Below are positions 17,815 to 26,449 of a stretch of 64,000 nucleotides of DNA, piece after piece. This stretch comes from Paraflavitalea devenefica (lineage in GTDB: Bacteria > Bacteroidota > Bacteroidia > Chitinophagales > Chitinophagaceae), in NCBI RefSeq assembly GCF_011759375.1, contig NZ_JAARML010000001.1:930001-994000 (forward strand), given 5' to 3'. Both the position numbers and the translations under genes were made by a program. Below the pieces are notes generated by a model that worked only from the letters and a program-made list of their open reading frames with translations, searched no databases and was not told where the DNA came from. Numbering within the stretch: the first letter of the stretch is position 1; every line of letters begins with the position of its first letter.

Positions 17815-18468
17815 TTACCTGGCAGCCTTCGCCTTATTTTTTTGGTAGTACTTGCAGACCGGTCTTAAGCCACATTCCTCGCATTTGGGATTGCGCGCCA
17901 CGCAGATGTACCGGCCATGGAGTATAAGCCAGTGGTGGGCAACGTGTACCAGCTCTTTGGGAATATACTGCAATAACTGTTTTTCGGTCGCCAGCGGGGT
18001 TTTGGCGCCTACGGTAAGCCCGATCCGGGCTGAGACCCGGAATACATGGGTGTCAACGGCCATATTGGGTTGCTGGTCTACCACCGAGGTGATCACATTG
18101 GCTGTTTTACGGCCCACACCGGGTAGCTGCACCAGTTCTTCCACCGTCAGGGGTACCTGGCCATTGAATTGCTCCATCAGCATATTGGCCATGCCGATGA
18201 GGTGCTTTGTTTTGTTATTGGGATAAGAAATGCTTCTGATCAGCGGGAACAGTTCATCAAAAGTGGCTTTAGACAAGCTGGCCGCATCCGGGTATTTTTC
18301 AAAAATAGCCGGCGTGGTCATATTGACCCTTTTGTCTGTACATTGTGCTGATAAGATCACAGCTACCAGTAACTGGTAGGGATTGTCATACAAGAGCTCA
18401 GTCTCCGCATCGGGAGCGTGCTGTTGAAAATAACTGATAACAAAATCGAAGCGTTCTTTCCTGGTCAT
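17815..18468 (-). CDS. nth: Endonuclease III (DNA glycosylase/AP lyase)
   Basis: A 217-residue base-excision-repair enzyme of normal length. The helix-hairpin-helix LPGVGRKTANVI carries the catalytic Lys121 and the conserved Asp139 is in VDTHVFRV. The C-terminal CVARNPKCEECGLRPVC provides the four Cys (189, 196, 199, 205; spacing C-x6-C-x2-C-x5-C) of the [4Fe-4S] cluster. It excises oxidised pyrimidines and nicks the abasic site. Confidence 0.95.
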   Translation of the reverse strand: MTRKERFDFVISYFQQHAPDAETELLYDNPYQLLVAVILSAQCTDKRVNMTTPAIFEKYPDAASLSKATFDELFPLIRSISYPNNKTKHLIGMANMLMEQFNGQVPLTVEELVQLPGVGRKTANVITSVVDQQPNMAVDTHVFRVSARIGLTVGAKTPLATEKQLLQYIPKELVHVAHHWLILHGRYICVARNPKCEECGLRPVCKYYQKNKAKAAR

Positions 18469-18536
18469 TCTTAGCTTGGAATGACGGCGAAATTACGGGA
18501 AGAGGATCAGGCAATCAACAAAAGCTGTAACAACTG

Positions 18537-18785
18537 TTATTCAACAGATTCTATAGCCGATTCACGGGCATAGTTCATAATGTTGAGAAGCACCTGTGGC
18601 CGGGGAGATTCAACAATCCGGTCAAGGCTTTTTACAGATGTTCTTAAAACTTCTAATTTCTCGCGAAGTGTCCAGTCTTCCTGTAAGGAGGCTTCAATCG
18701 CTGCGGTTTTCTCTGGGGAGGTTTCTTGATACAAATACTGTATGAGCTCCTCTGGTGTAAAGAGAATAGTCATAGGCAAATCCAT
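18537..18785 (-). CDS. Small conserved-looking hypothetical protein
   Basis: An 82-residue, acidic, helical protein (MDLPMTILFTPEELIQYLYQ ... ESAIESVE). The pattern LFTPEELIQYLYQETSPEKTAAIEASLQEDWTLREKLEVL resembles the cytoplasmic N-terminal segments of anti-sigma-type proteins, but there is no Cys/His zinc site and no membrane helix. Met5 (18773) is an alternative start. It is downstream of DivIC in the same direction but 260 bp away, so it is probably transcribed alone. I do not recognise a function. Confidence 0.6.
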   Translation of the reverse strand: MDLPMTILFTPEELIQYLYQETSPEKTAAIEASLQEDWTLREKLEVLRTSVKSLDRIVESPRPQVLLNIMNYARESAIESVE

Positions 18786-19046
18786 TTATGTCCTTTAAAA
18801 TTTCCGAAAGAGTCAATTTCGGAGTCCGTCCGTGATTATAAACGTTGGTTGGGCTGGGTTATTGTATAGGGTATTGGAAATTGGAGGAGGAGTTGCAAAA
18901 ACCGGATTCAAGGTAGAGAAAATAATTTAAAAATAACAATAGGAAATATACGAATTATTGTACTATGTGCATAGTATCTGCAGAAGGAGCTAATTAATTG
19001 CTTTTCAACTAATTGAAGCTAAATAAGAGGAGGCAGAAAAAATAGA

Positions 19047-19352
19047 TTATTGCTTTATTTCAGGCAGGATAAACAGGTCTTCATTGTCTTTTTTCATCCA
19101 GTACTTTTCCCGGGCATATTTCTCCAGGGTAGCGGGATCAGACTTTAATTGTTCCAGCTCTTTCTTCGTGTTATCAATCTGTCCCAGGTAATAATCACGG
19201 CTTTCTTCCAGCTTGTGAAGTTCGTGCTTGTGCTTAAAGTGGGTGGTAATAATATCCTGGTCGTCAAAAAAACAGATCCATACCCCAAACACCAGGGCGG
19301 TGAGCAGGTACTTGTTCTTAAGCCAGGCGGGTATGTGTTGAAGAAACTTCAT
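19047..19352 (-). CDS. Septum-formation initiator, FtsB/DivIC family
   Basis: A 101-residue bitopic membrane protein: short cytoplasmic N-terminus, one helix (about residues 14-29, KYLLTALVFGVWICFF), then a periplasmic coiled coil (HELHKLEESRDYYLGQIDNTKKELEQLKSD) ending in the family motif LEKYAREKYWMKKDNEDLFIL. FtsB/DivIC proteins form the FtsQ-FtsL-FtsB bridge that activates septal cell-wall synthesis. It follows enolase in the same orientation, the classical eno-ftsB neighbourhood, with a long hairpin in the 76-bp gap. Confidence 0.85.
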   Translation of the reverse strand: MKFLQHIPAWLKNKYLLTALVFGVWICFFDDQDIITTHFKHKHELHKLEESRDYYLGQIDNTKKELEQLKSDPATLEKYAREKYWMKKDNEDLFILPEIKQ

Positions 19353-19360
19353 TTGAAACC

Positions 19361-19422
19361 GGAAGTCAGAAGTTGGAAGTCAGAAGTCTGAGCGAATGCT
19401 CCGACTTCTGACTTCCAACTTC
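19361..19422. repeat. Long perfect hairpin built of GAAGTCAGAAGT words
   Basis: The arm at 19369-19388 (GAAGTTGGAAGTCAGAAGTC) is the exact reverse complement of 19403-19422 and the stem extends inward through GAGC/GCTC. The arm is a degenerate tandem of GGAAGTCAGAAGT-like 7-8-base words starting at 19361. It sits between eno and the DivIC gene, where it may attenuate read-through or stabilise the eno 3' end. Confidence 0.75.
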
Positions 19423-19428
19423 GGATCC

Positions 19429-20826
<1,398 letters not shown>

Positions 20827-20853
20827 TTATATTAATTTTATTGATATCGCCGC

Positions 20854-21258
20854 TCAGCTTGCCCTTTTTTCGAGATCATTCAATACCGCCAGCCATTCCC
20901 GGGGTTCTTCACCATCTTCCTGCCATAGATCGCGCAATTCTGAATTATTTCTAACTCTTTCGATGGCTTTTGCAATCGTGCTGCTATCCTGCGACAGCAA
21001 TGTTCCCGTGCCGGCTTTCTGTAACCAGTCTTCGGCGTTCTCGGGAAAGTCTTCTGATTGTTTTCCTTTGGCAGCGGCTATATATTCAATAGCAGCGAGC
21101 GCTGCTGCGCTATCATCTACTTCCAGGTAGTCTTCTGCCGGATAGTTGGCTACTACCCTGATAGCTTCTTCAATTCTGTCGAATCCACGCTCTTCCACTT
21201 CTGCTACAAAATCCAATGCGCTGTCATTTTCAAAAATTCTATGTCCCCAGGTTCCCAT
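20854..21258 (-). CDS. DUF4259-domain protein
   Basis: A 134-residue acidic cytoplasmic protein opening with MGTWGHRIFENDSALDFVAE, the hallmark of the DUF4259 family, and closing with a helical DLWQEDGEEPREWLAVLNDLEKR. No enzymatic motif is visible and the family has no established function. It starts 10 bp after the gldA stop in the same direction and so is probably cotranscribed with it. Confidence 0.78.
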   Translation of the reverse strand: MGTWGHRIFENDSALDFVAEVEERGFDRIEEAIRVVANYPAEDYLEVDDSAAALAAIEYIAAAKGKQSEDFPENAEDWLQKAGTGTLLSQDSSTIAKAIERVRNNSELRDLWQEDGEEPREWLAVLNDLEKRAS

Positions 21259-21268
21259 TGTTTTACTA

Positions 21269-22180
21269 TTATTGGTTATTCGTTAATGATCTGAATACCT
21301 CTTCCAGGCTTTGACCGCCCGATTGAAGGGATACGATGTTCAGGTTCTGCTGCAGGGCCAGCTCCAGCAATTGCCGTTTGGCTTCCTGCACATCGGTACA
21401 GGTAAGCTCCCATTCATAGGTGCTTAACTTGTTAACCGCCCGTACGCTGCTTAACCTTTCCAGCCAGGCAGGTTCCAGTGATTCGCGGAAACTGACTTTC
21501 AGCACTTCACTGTTGGCTGATTGCGTGCGCAGGTTGCTCAGCGTATCATTGGCTACCAGCTTACCCCGGTTAATGATCACTACCCGGTCGCAGATGGCTT
21601 CTACTTCCTGTAATATGTGGGAAGAGAACAAGACAGTTTTATGCTGTCCCAGCTTTTTGATCACCTCCCTGATCTCAACGATCTGGTTGGGATCGAGACC
21701 GGTGGTAGGCTCATCAAGGATCAACACTTCGGGATCGTGGATAAGGGCGGCTGCCAGGCCTACGCGTTGTTTATAGCCTTTTGACAACTGGCCCACTTTC
21801 TTTTTACTTTCCAGGGAAAGGCCCACCATTTCTATCACTTCTTCAATTCTTTTCTTCCTGTCGCTCACACCATGTACATCCGCTACAAAATCCAGGTACT
21901 CCCGTACGTACATATCATAATAGAGGGGATTGGCTTCGGGCAGGTAGCCGATCTTTTTTTTACTTTCCAGTGGCTCCTTTTGAACATCAATGCCGCATAC
22001 AATTGTGGTGCCACTATCCGGCTGTAGATAGCCGGTAATAATTTTCATAGTAGTAGATTTACCGGCGCCGTTAGGCCCCAGGAAACCTACGATCTCTCCT
22101 TTATTGACATGGAAGGAAATACTATCTACAGCCTTCTGCTCACCATATAACCGGGTAAGCTGATTTACTTCAATTGACAT
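21269..22180 (-). CDS. gldA: ABC transporter ATP-binding protein, GldA type
   Basis: A 303-residue ATPase with Walker A GPNGAGKST (35-43), signature LSKGYKQRVGLAAALI, Walker B VLILDEPTTGLD and H-loop SSHILQEVE, followed by a C-terminal extension of about 80 residues typical of the CcmA/GldA group. In gliding Bacteroidetes GldA works with the membrane proteins GldF and GldG; these genes are not adjacent here. The protein could equally serve another ABC-2 export permease, so the gldA name rests on overall resemblance. A perfect -7 box (22186-22193) sits just upstream of the ATG. Confidence 0.78.
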   Translation of the reverse strand: MSIEVNQLTRLYGEQKAVDSISFHVNKGEIVGFLGPNGAGKSTTMKIITGYLQPDSGTTIVCGIDVQKEPLESKKKIGYLPEANPLYYDMYVREYLDFVADVHGVSDRKKRIEEVIEMVGLSLESKKKVGQLSKGYKQRVGLAAALIHDPEVLILDEPTTGLDPNQIVEIREVIKKLGQHKTVLFSSHILQEVEAICDRVVIINRGKLVANDTLSNLRTQSANSEVLKVSFRESLEPAWLERLSSVRAVNKLSTYEWELTCTDVQEAKRQLLELALQQNLNIVSLQSGGQSLEEVFRSLTNNQ

Positions 22181-22185
22181 AGCAA

Positions 22186-22193
22186 CAAACCTA
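22186..22193 (-). promoter_or_regulatory. -7 box TAGGTTTG immediately before gldA
   Basis: On the minus strand TAGGTTTG matches TAnnTTTG exactly and ends five bases before the gldA ATG. If used, transcription would begin at or next to the start codon, giving a leaderless or nearly leaderless mRNA. No -33 TTG is obvious. Confidence 0.35.
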
Positions 22194-22283
22194 CAAAAAC
22201 CAATTTGAAGATTTTAATATTTCAGCACCTTCTGCATATTTAACAATAAGGTAGCAGAAAAAGCAGTTTATAGGGCAGGCTGC

Positions 22284-22919
22284 TTAGAGATCATCGTATT
22301 CATACAAGGGATCCAACGAAGTATTGGCCTTTATATCCAATAAGGGATTGATGATACCGTTTTTCAGGCCGTATACCCATCCATGCAGGTCGGGCCGGTT
22401 CTCCTGTTTCCAGGCGCGCTGAATAATGGATGTTTTAGCCAGGTTTTTTAACTGCTCCACCACATTGAGCTCCACCAGCCTGTTTGTCCGTTCATCAGGC
22501 TCATGGATGGCATCCAGCTCTTCCCGGTGCAGCCGGTATACATCTTTAATATTCCGCAGCCACATATTCAATAAGTATTTATAATCATGGTTGGTGGTAG
22601 CGGCCTTAACGCCTCCACATCCATAATGACCACATACAATGACGTGTTTTACCTTTAAATGATTCACCGCATAGTCCAGTACGCTTAGCAGGTTCACATC
22701 TGTATTGATCACCAGGTTGGCCACATTGCGGTGCACAAATATTTCTCCGGGCTGTGTACCTGTAATTTCATTGGCAGGCACGCGGCTGTCGCTGCAGCCG
22801 ATCCATAAAAAATCAGGTTGTTGTATATTTTCCAGCCGCTTGAAAAACAGGGGATCTTCTCCCACTTTTTCAGCCGCCCAGGCTTTATTTTCCAGTAGTA
22901 ACCGCTCAAATGGCATCAT
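22284..22919 (-). CDS. Beta-class carbonic anhydrase, second copy
   Basis: A 211-residue enzyme, paralogous to the one at 8999-9622. Starting at the ATG at 22919 places the zinc ligands at the same positions (Cys42, His98, Cys101) with the Asp44-Arg46 dyad; the open frame upstream to 22952 has no support. The two copies share GCSDSRVPANE, PGEIFVHRN and VIVCGHYGCGG blocks and the NRPDLHGWVYGLK C-terminal segment, so both are probably active. This copy is not linked to a transporter and ends in an acidic tail (LDPLYEYDDL). Confidence 0.92.
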   Translation of the reverse strand: MMPFERLLLENKAWAAEKVGEDPLFFKRLENIQQPDFLWIGCSDSRVPANEITGTQPGEIFVHRNVANLVINTDVNLLSVLDYAVNHLKVKHVIVCGHYGCGGVKAATTNHDYKYLLNMWLRNIKDVYRLHREELDAIHEPDERTNRLVELNVVEQLKNLAKTSIIQRAWKQENRPDLHGWVYGLKNGIINPLLDIKANTSLDPLYEYDDL

Positions 22920-22953
22920 AGAAGTAATTTTTATGGTGCTGTAAAATAGCAAA

Positions 22954-22987
22954 AAAAAGACCAGACAATGACTTGCCTGGTCTTTTT
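22954..22987 (-). terminator. Intrinsic terminator of the GH3/serine hydrolase gene
   Basis: AAAAAGACCAG (22954-22964) pairs exactly with CTGGTCTTTTT (22977-22987), 12-nt loop. On the minus strand the stem is followed by a run of eight or nine T, directly downstream of the stop at 23009. Confidence 0.88.
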
Positions 22988-23008
22988 AAAAAATAAGCTA
23001 TTGTTACC

Positions 23009-25927
23009 TCAATGCAACAGCGCCTGGTAGATAGCCTCATGTACCCTGGGGCGTACATTCATGCGCAGGAATTTGTTGATATCAGGACTGTTGACCCGAT
23101 TGGACAAAAAGATGTAGACAAGATTGTATTGGGGATCTATCCAGAAACAGGTGCCGGTAAAACCGGTATGCCCATAGGTAAGCGGTGAGGCCGACAAGGT
23201 AGGATAGGGTTCCTTGCGGGTAGCATTGTCTTTTTCCGGCTTGTCGAAGCCCAGGCCGCGACGGCTGATATCGCTATGGTAGGCGGTGAAATAGTCCACG
23301 GTAGCCTTACTGAAAAAGTTTTGCCCGCCCAGTACACCGCCGTTCAGCAATACCTGTGAAAGTATCGCCAGGTCGTACGCATTGCTGAAGAGCCCGGCAT
23401 GACCAGCCACTCCGCCAAACATGGCAGCTCCCGGATCATGTACATCGCCCTGGATCAGTTGCTGGCGGAAGCCTGCTTCTTTTTCGGTAGGCGCTATATA
23501 ATTAAGCGGAAAGCGATCGCGCGGTTTAAAACCGGTAGAGGTCATGTCCAGCTTATCGTAAAAAGTTTTCTTTACATACGCTTCCAGTGGCATGCCGGTA
23601 ATAGCCTCTACCACCTTGCCCAAGAAAATAAAATCATTATCACTGTAGATGTACCTGTTGCCGGGCTCCAGGTTGCTGGTAAGGATACGGCTATAAATAG
23701 TATCCACCCAGTCATTGCGCATGAAAAGATGATCTGCCACGCGCACATGATGCGCGGAATCCGGTTTCAGGGCGTAAAAATTCCAGTTGGGGCTATTGCC
23801 ATCTGCCCCATTCACCGTTTCCCGGTAAAAAGGTATAAATGATTTCAGGCCTGCCTGGTGCAGGATCACATCCCACAGCTTAAGTCCTTCTTTATTGGTC
23901 CCCTTTACCCAGGGCAGGTAATCACCCAATGTTTTTTGCAGGTCTATCTTACCTTCATCATACAGCTTCATCACCGACACTGTAGTAGCCATGATCTTGG
24001 TGACTGAAGCGAGGTCATAAATAGTTTCAGGATATACCGGCTCCGTACTATCATAAGTTAAATAACCATAGGCCCGCTCAAAAACGATCTTGCCATCTTT
24101 GGCTACCAGCACCACTCCGCCGGGTATGGCCTGCTGCCGGATGGCATCATACATAACGGCATCAATGGAATCATTCAGTTGGGCCTGCTTAAAACCCAGC
24201 GTTGCCGCCGGTACTCCAGGCAGTAAGCGCTTTATTACAAGGCCGTCTCCGAACTTCAATGATTCGCAAACAGTAACCGGCAGTTTTCCTTTTGCCTGCA
24301 GGCGACCGGCGATCAGGTCGGTAGCCACTGTTTGCGTTATATCATCATCTTCATAGCAGGCTACCAATACCTTTGCATCACAAAAGTTTTTGATAAGGTA
24401 GGGGTTGCCAAATGCAAGCGTGATGGTTTGATGCTGTTGCTGCAATCCCTTTACCAGCGAAAGGGCGGCATTGCTTACGCCAAAACTATTGGCCGGATAG
24501 CGGCTATAGTTATGCATGCCAATGACCACCACATCGTACCGGTTTTTAAACAGTTCCAGCATGGGGGCTACCTTGGCGGAGTCGAGCCTGTAATCAAAAT
24601 AATAAACCTGCGCATCATAGTCCTTACGCACCTGCTCTGCAAACACATTGTCTTTGGTAAGTCCAAAGCCTACATAAGCTACCCGCTTTCCTTTGGTGAG
24701 CGGATAAATACCGTAGTCATCATTGCGCAGCAGGGTCAATGCCTTTTCAGCGATCAGCCGGCGCATGGCTCCTACTTTGCTATTCAGGTCGGCGGTCAGG
24801 TTCTTTGTTTCGATGGGTTTCCAGTTGGCCAGTCCATATTCATACTTGGCGTGCAACACTTTCTTTACATGCGCATCTATGGCTTTCCAGGAAAGCTTAC
24901 GCTTGCGGATGGCTTTGAGTATCTTATCAATGCTGCCGGGAATATCACCGGGCAGGCACAACATATCATTACCGGCAATCAATGCCTGAAGGGAGATCTC
25001 TCCATCAGGATAATATTTGGCTACGCCTTTCATTTCCAACGCATCGGTAAACGTGAGGCCGTTATAGTGCATTTCCTTGCGCAGCAAGTTCGTTACGTTG
25101 TTCTTTGAAATAGAAGTAGCGCGGTTAGCCGTATTGTCAATAGCCGGTACTGCCAGGTGAGCGATCATCACACTGCCAATGCCTGCTTTGAAGATCTCCC
25201 GGAAGGGATATAGTTCCAGGGAGTCCAGTTGCTCTTTTGATTTATTAATAATGGGCAGGTCATAATGCGAGTCTACATCCACATCACCATGACCGGGAAA
25301 GTGTTTGGCGCAGGCCATCGTACCGGCATCCTGCATGCCTTTCATGTATTGAATACCGTATTCAGCTACCTTGTATTTATCTTCTCCAAAAGAGCGGTCA
25401 TTGATCACGGGATTATTGGGATTGTTATTAACATCCACTACCGGCGCATAGTTTACCTGGATGCCCATGCGTTTACATTGTTCGCCTACCACACGCCCGT
25501 ATTCATAGATCAACGCAGGGTCCTGTACAGCGCCCATCATCATCTGCCGGGGCAGCCCCTGTACACTGTCCAGCCGCATACCCAATCCATTCTCCCCATC
25601 AATAGCTACCATCAGCGGCGTTTGGGCAATGGATTGAAAATAATTGATCAGGTTGGCCTGTTTAACAGGGCCTCCCTGGAACAAACAGATAGCGCCAATA
25701 TTGTATTTACGGATGGCTTCTTCCACTTCCTTGTCGAAGAAAGTAATGGTGCGGTTGGGGCCGATGGAAGACAAACGCAATACCATCAGTTGGGCGATCT
25801 TCTGTTCTTTGGTCAGTGTTTTAAATACACTGTCTACCCAATGATTGGCGGGCAGGAAAGAAGGGCGCTGGGCCTGGATGGCAGTAACACTCCACAAAAG
25901 AATAGCAAACAAAAAGAGTCTCTTCAT
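23009..25927 (-). CDS. GH3 beta-N-acetylhexosaminidase (NagZ-like) fused to a serine hydrolase (beta-lactamase fold)
   Basis: A 972-residue exported protein with a signal peptide (residues 1-20, ending TAIQAQ). Residues about 28-555 form a glycoside hydrolase family 3 unit with the NagZ loop KHFPGHGDVDVDSH (208-221), whose His-Asp pair acts in catalysis, and the nucleophile Asp295 in FTDALEMKG. Residues about 580-972 form a penicillin-binding/beta-lactamase-fold domain with SVTK (Ser641, Lys644) and YSD near 740 as the second motif. NagZ enzymes release N-acetylglucosamine from muropeptides; the C-terminal domain may be a peptidase, esterase or amidase on the same fragments. The pair on one chain suggests extracytoplasmic peptidoglycan turnover. 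Such fusions are known in Bacteroidetes. Confidence 0.88.
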   Translation of the reverse strand: MKRLFLFAILLWSVTAIQAQRPSFLPANHWVDSVFKTLTKEQKIAQLMVLRLSSIGPNRTITFFDKEVEEAIRKYNIGAICLFQGGPVKQANLINYFQSIAQTPLMVAIDGENGLGMRLDSVQGLPRQMMMGAVQDPALIYEYGRVVGEQCKRMGIQVNYAPVVDVNNNPNNPVINDRSFGEDKYKVAEYGIQYMKGMQDAGTMACAKHFPGHGDVDVDSHYDLPIINKSKEQLDSLELYPFREIFKAGIGSVMIAHLAVPAIDNTANRATSISKNNVTNLLRKEMHYNGLTFTDALEMKGVAKYYPDGEISLQALIAGNDMLCLPGDIPGSIDKILKAIRKRKLSWKAIDAHVKKVLHAKYEYGLANWKPIETKNLTADLNSKVGAMRRLIAEKALTLLRNDDYGIYPLTKGKRVAYVGFGLTKDNVFAEQVRKDYDAQVYYFDYRLDSAKVAPMLELFKNRYDVVVIGMHNYSRYPANSFGVSNAALSLVKGLQQQHQTITLAFGNPYLIKNFCDAKVLVACYEDDDITQTVATDLIAGRLQAKGKLPVTVCESLKFGDGLVIKRLLPGVPAATLGFKQAQLNDSIDAVMYDAIRQQAIPGGVVLVAKDGKIVFERAYGYLTYDSTEPVYPETIYDLASVTKIMATTVSVMKLYDEGKIDLQKTLGDYLPWVKGTNKEGLKLWDVILHQAGLKSFIPFYRETVNGADGNSPNWNFYALKPDSAHHVRVADHLFMRNDWVDTIYSRILTSNLEPGNRYIYSDNDFIFLGKVVEAITGMPLEAYVKKTFYDKLDMTSTGFKPRDRFPLNYIAPTEKEAGFRQQLIQGDVHDPGAAMFGGVAGHAGLFSNAYDLAILSQVLLNGGVLGGQNFFSKATVDYFTAYHSDISRRGLGFDKPEKDNATRKEPYPTLSASPLTYGHTGFTGTCFWIDPQYNLVYIFLSNRVNSPDINKFLRMNVRPRVHEAIYQALLH

Positions 25928-26097
25928 GATGATGAACTTAAAAAGCGAATTTAGCCGCTGAAATTAAGAAGAAACACCCATAAAAAGGATGAGCGGGACA
26001 TTCCCTGCTGTCAATTTTAATAATCATGCAACGTTGTGAGTGAACGCTTTTTAAATGCTTCTCACTTCCTTGCGATTCATGCAGATTACCGCATATT

Positions 26098-26150
26098 AGC
26101 CGGGAAGGCGGAAAGGCAACAAGGGGCTTCGACAAGCTCAGCCCGACAAC
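26098..26150 (+). repeat. Composite of dispersed repeats upstream of mutL
   Basis: Within the 522-bp spacer between the GH3 gene and mutL, 26098-26117 repeats exactly the 20 bases at 165-184 (AGCCGGGAAGGCGGAAAGGC). It runs into AACAAGGGG words like those at 44385-44400 and then into GCTTCGACAAGCTCAGCCC, which contains the CTTCGACAAGCTCAG element found again at 39725-39740. Different repeat families are thus stacked here. The rest of the spacer (25928-26097 and 26151-26435) holds nothing I can identify beyond a weak promoter box. Confidence 0.6.
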
Positions 26151-26418
26151 AATATTCCCGCTTCGAGAAAAATAATCCTGCCATGGGAAGGATATGTGGA
26201 GATAACAGGCTGATTCCCGTTTAAAAATAGTTGGCATGCCCCTTGAATATACATTATCGGTTTTTCATAGGATATTGGACTAAGACGGGGTTGAATTTCT
26301 ATTCAGACCCTTTTCTTTTTTTATACCTGCACCACGCTGTTTTACTCATACGCATTGCCATCAATATTAATCCACAGAAGGCGCCAATAACAGTCATTTA
26401 CGCCCCAATTAATTCCCG

Positions 26419-26426
26419 TATTTTCG
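26419..26426 (+). promoter_or_regulatory. Weak -7 box (TATTTTCG) before mutL
   Basis: TATTTTCG differs from the TAnnTTTG consensus at one base and is 23 bp upstream of the mutL start codon. Confidence 0.3.
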
Positions 26427-26435
26427 CTGCCAAAT

Positions 26436-26441
26436 AAGGAG
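26436..26441 (+). promoter_or_regulatory. Shine-Dalgarno AAGGAG deciding the TTG start of mutL
   Basis: AAGGAG lies eight bases before the TTG at 26450. Strong Shine-Dalgarno sequences are rare in this window, and MutL proteins begin MPDIIQLLPDNIANQIAAGE, so together they fix TTG as the start although no ATG is available. Confidence 0.65.
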
Positions 26442-26449
26442 ACTGAAGA

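Noticed and set aside
24332..25108. A 258-codon open frame antisense to the GH3/serine hydrolase gene
   Set aside because: It lies wholly within a clearly functional gene on the other strand, has biased composition from that overlap and no recognisable domain.
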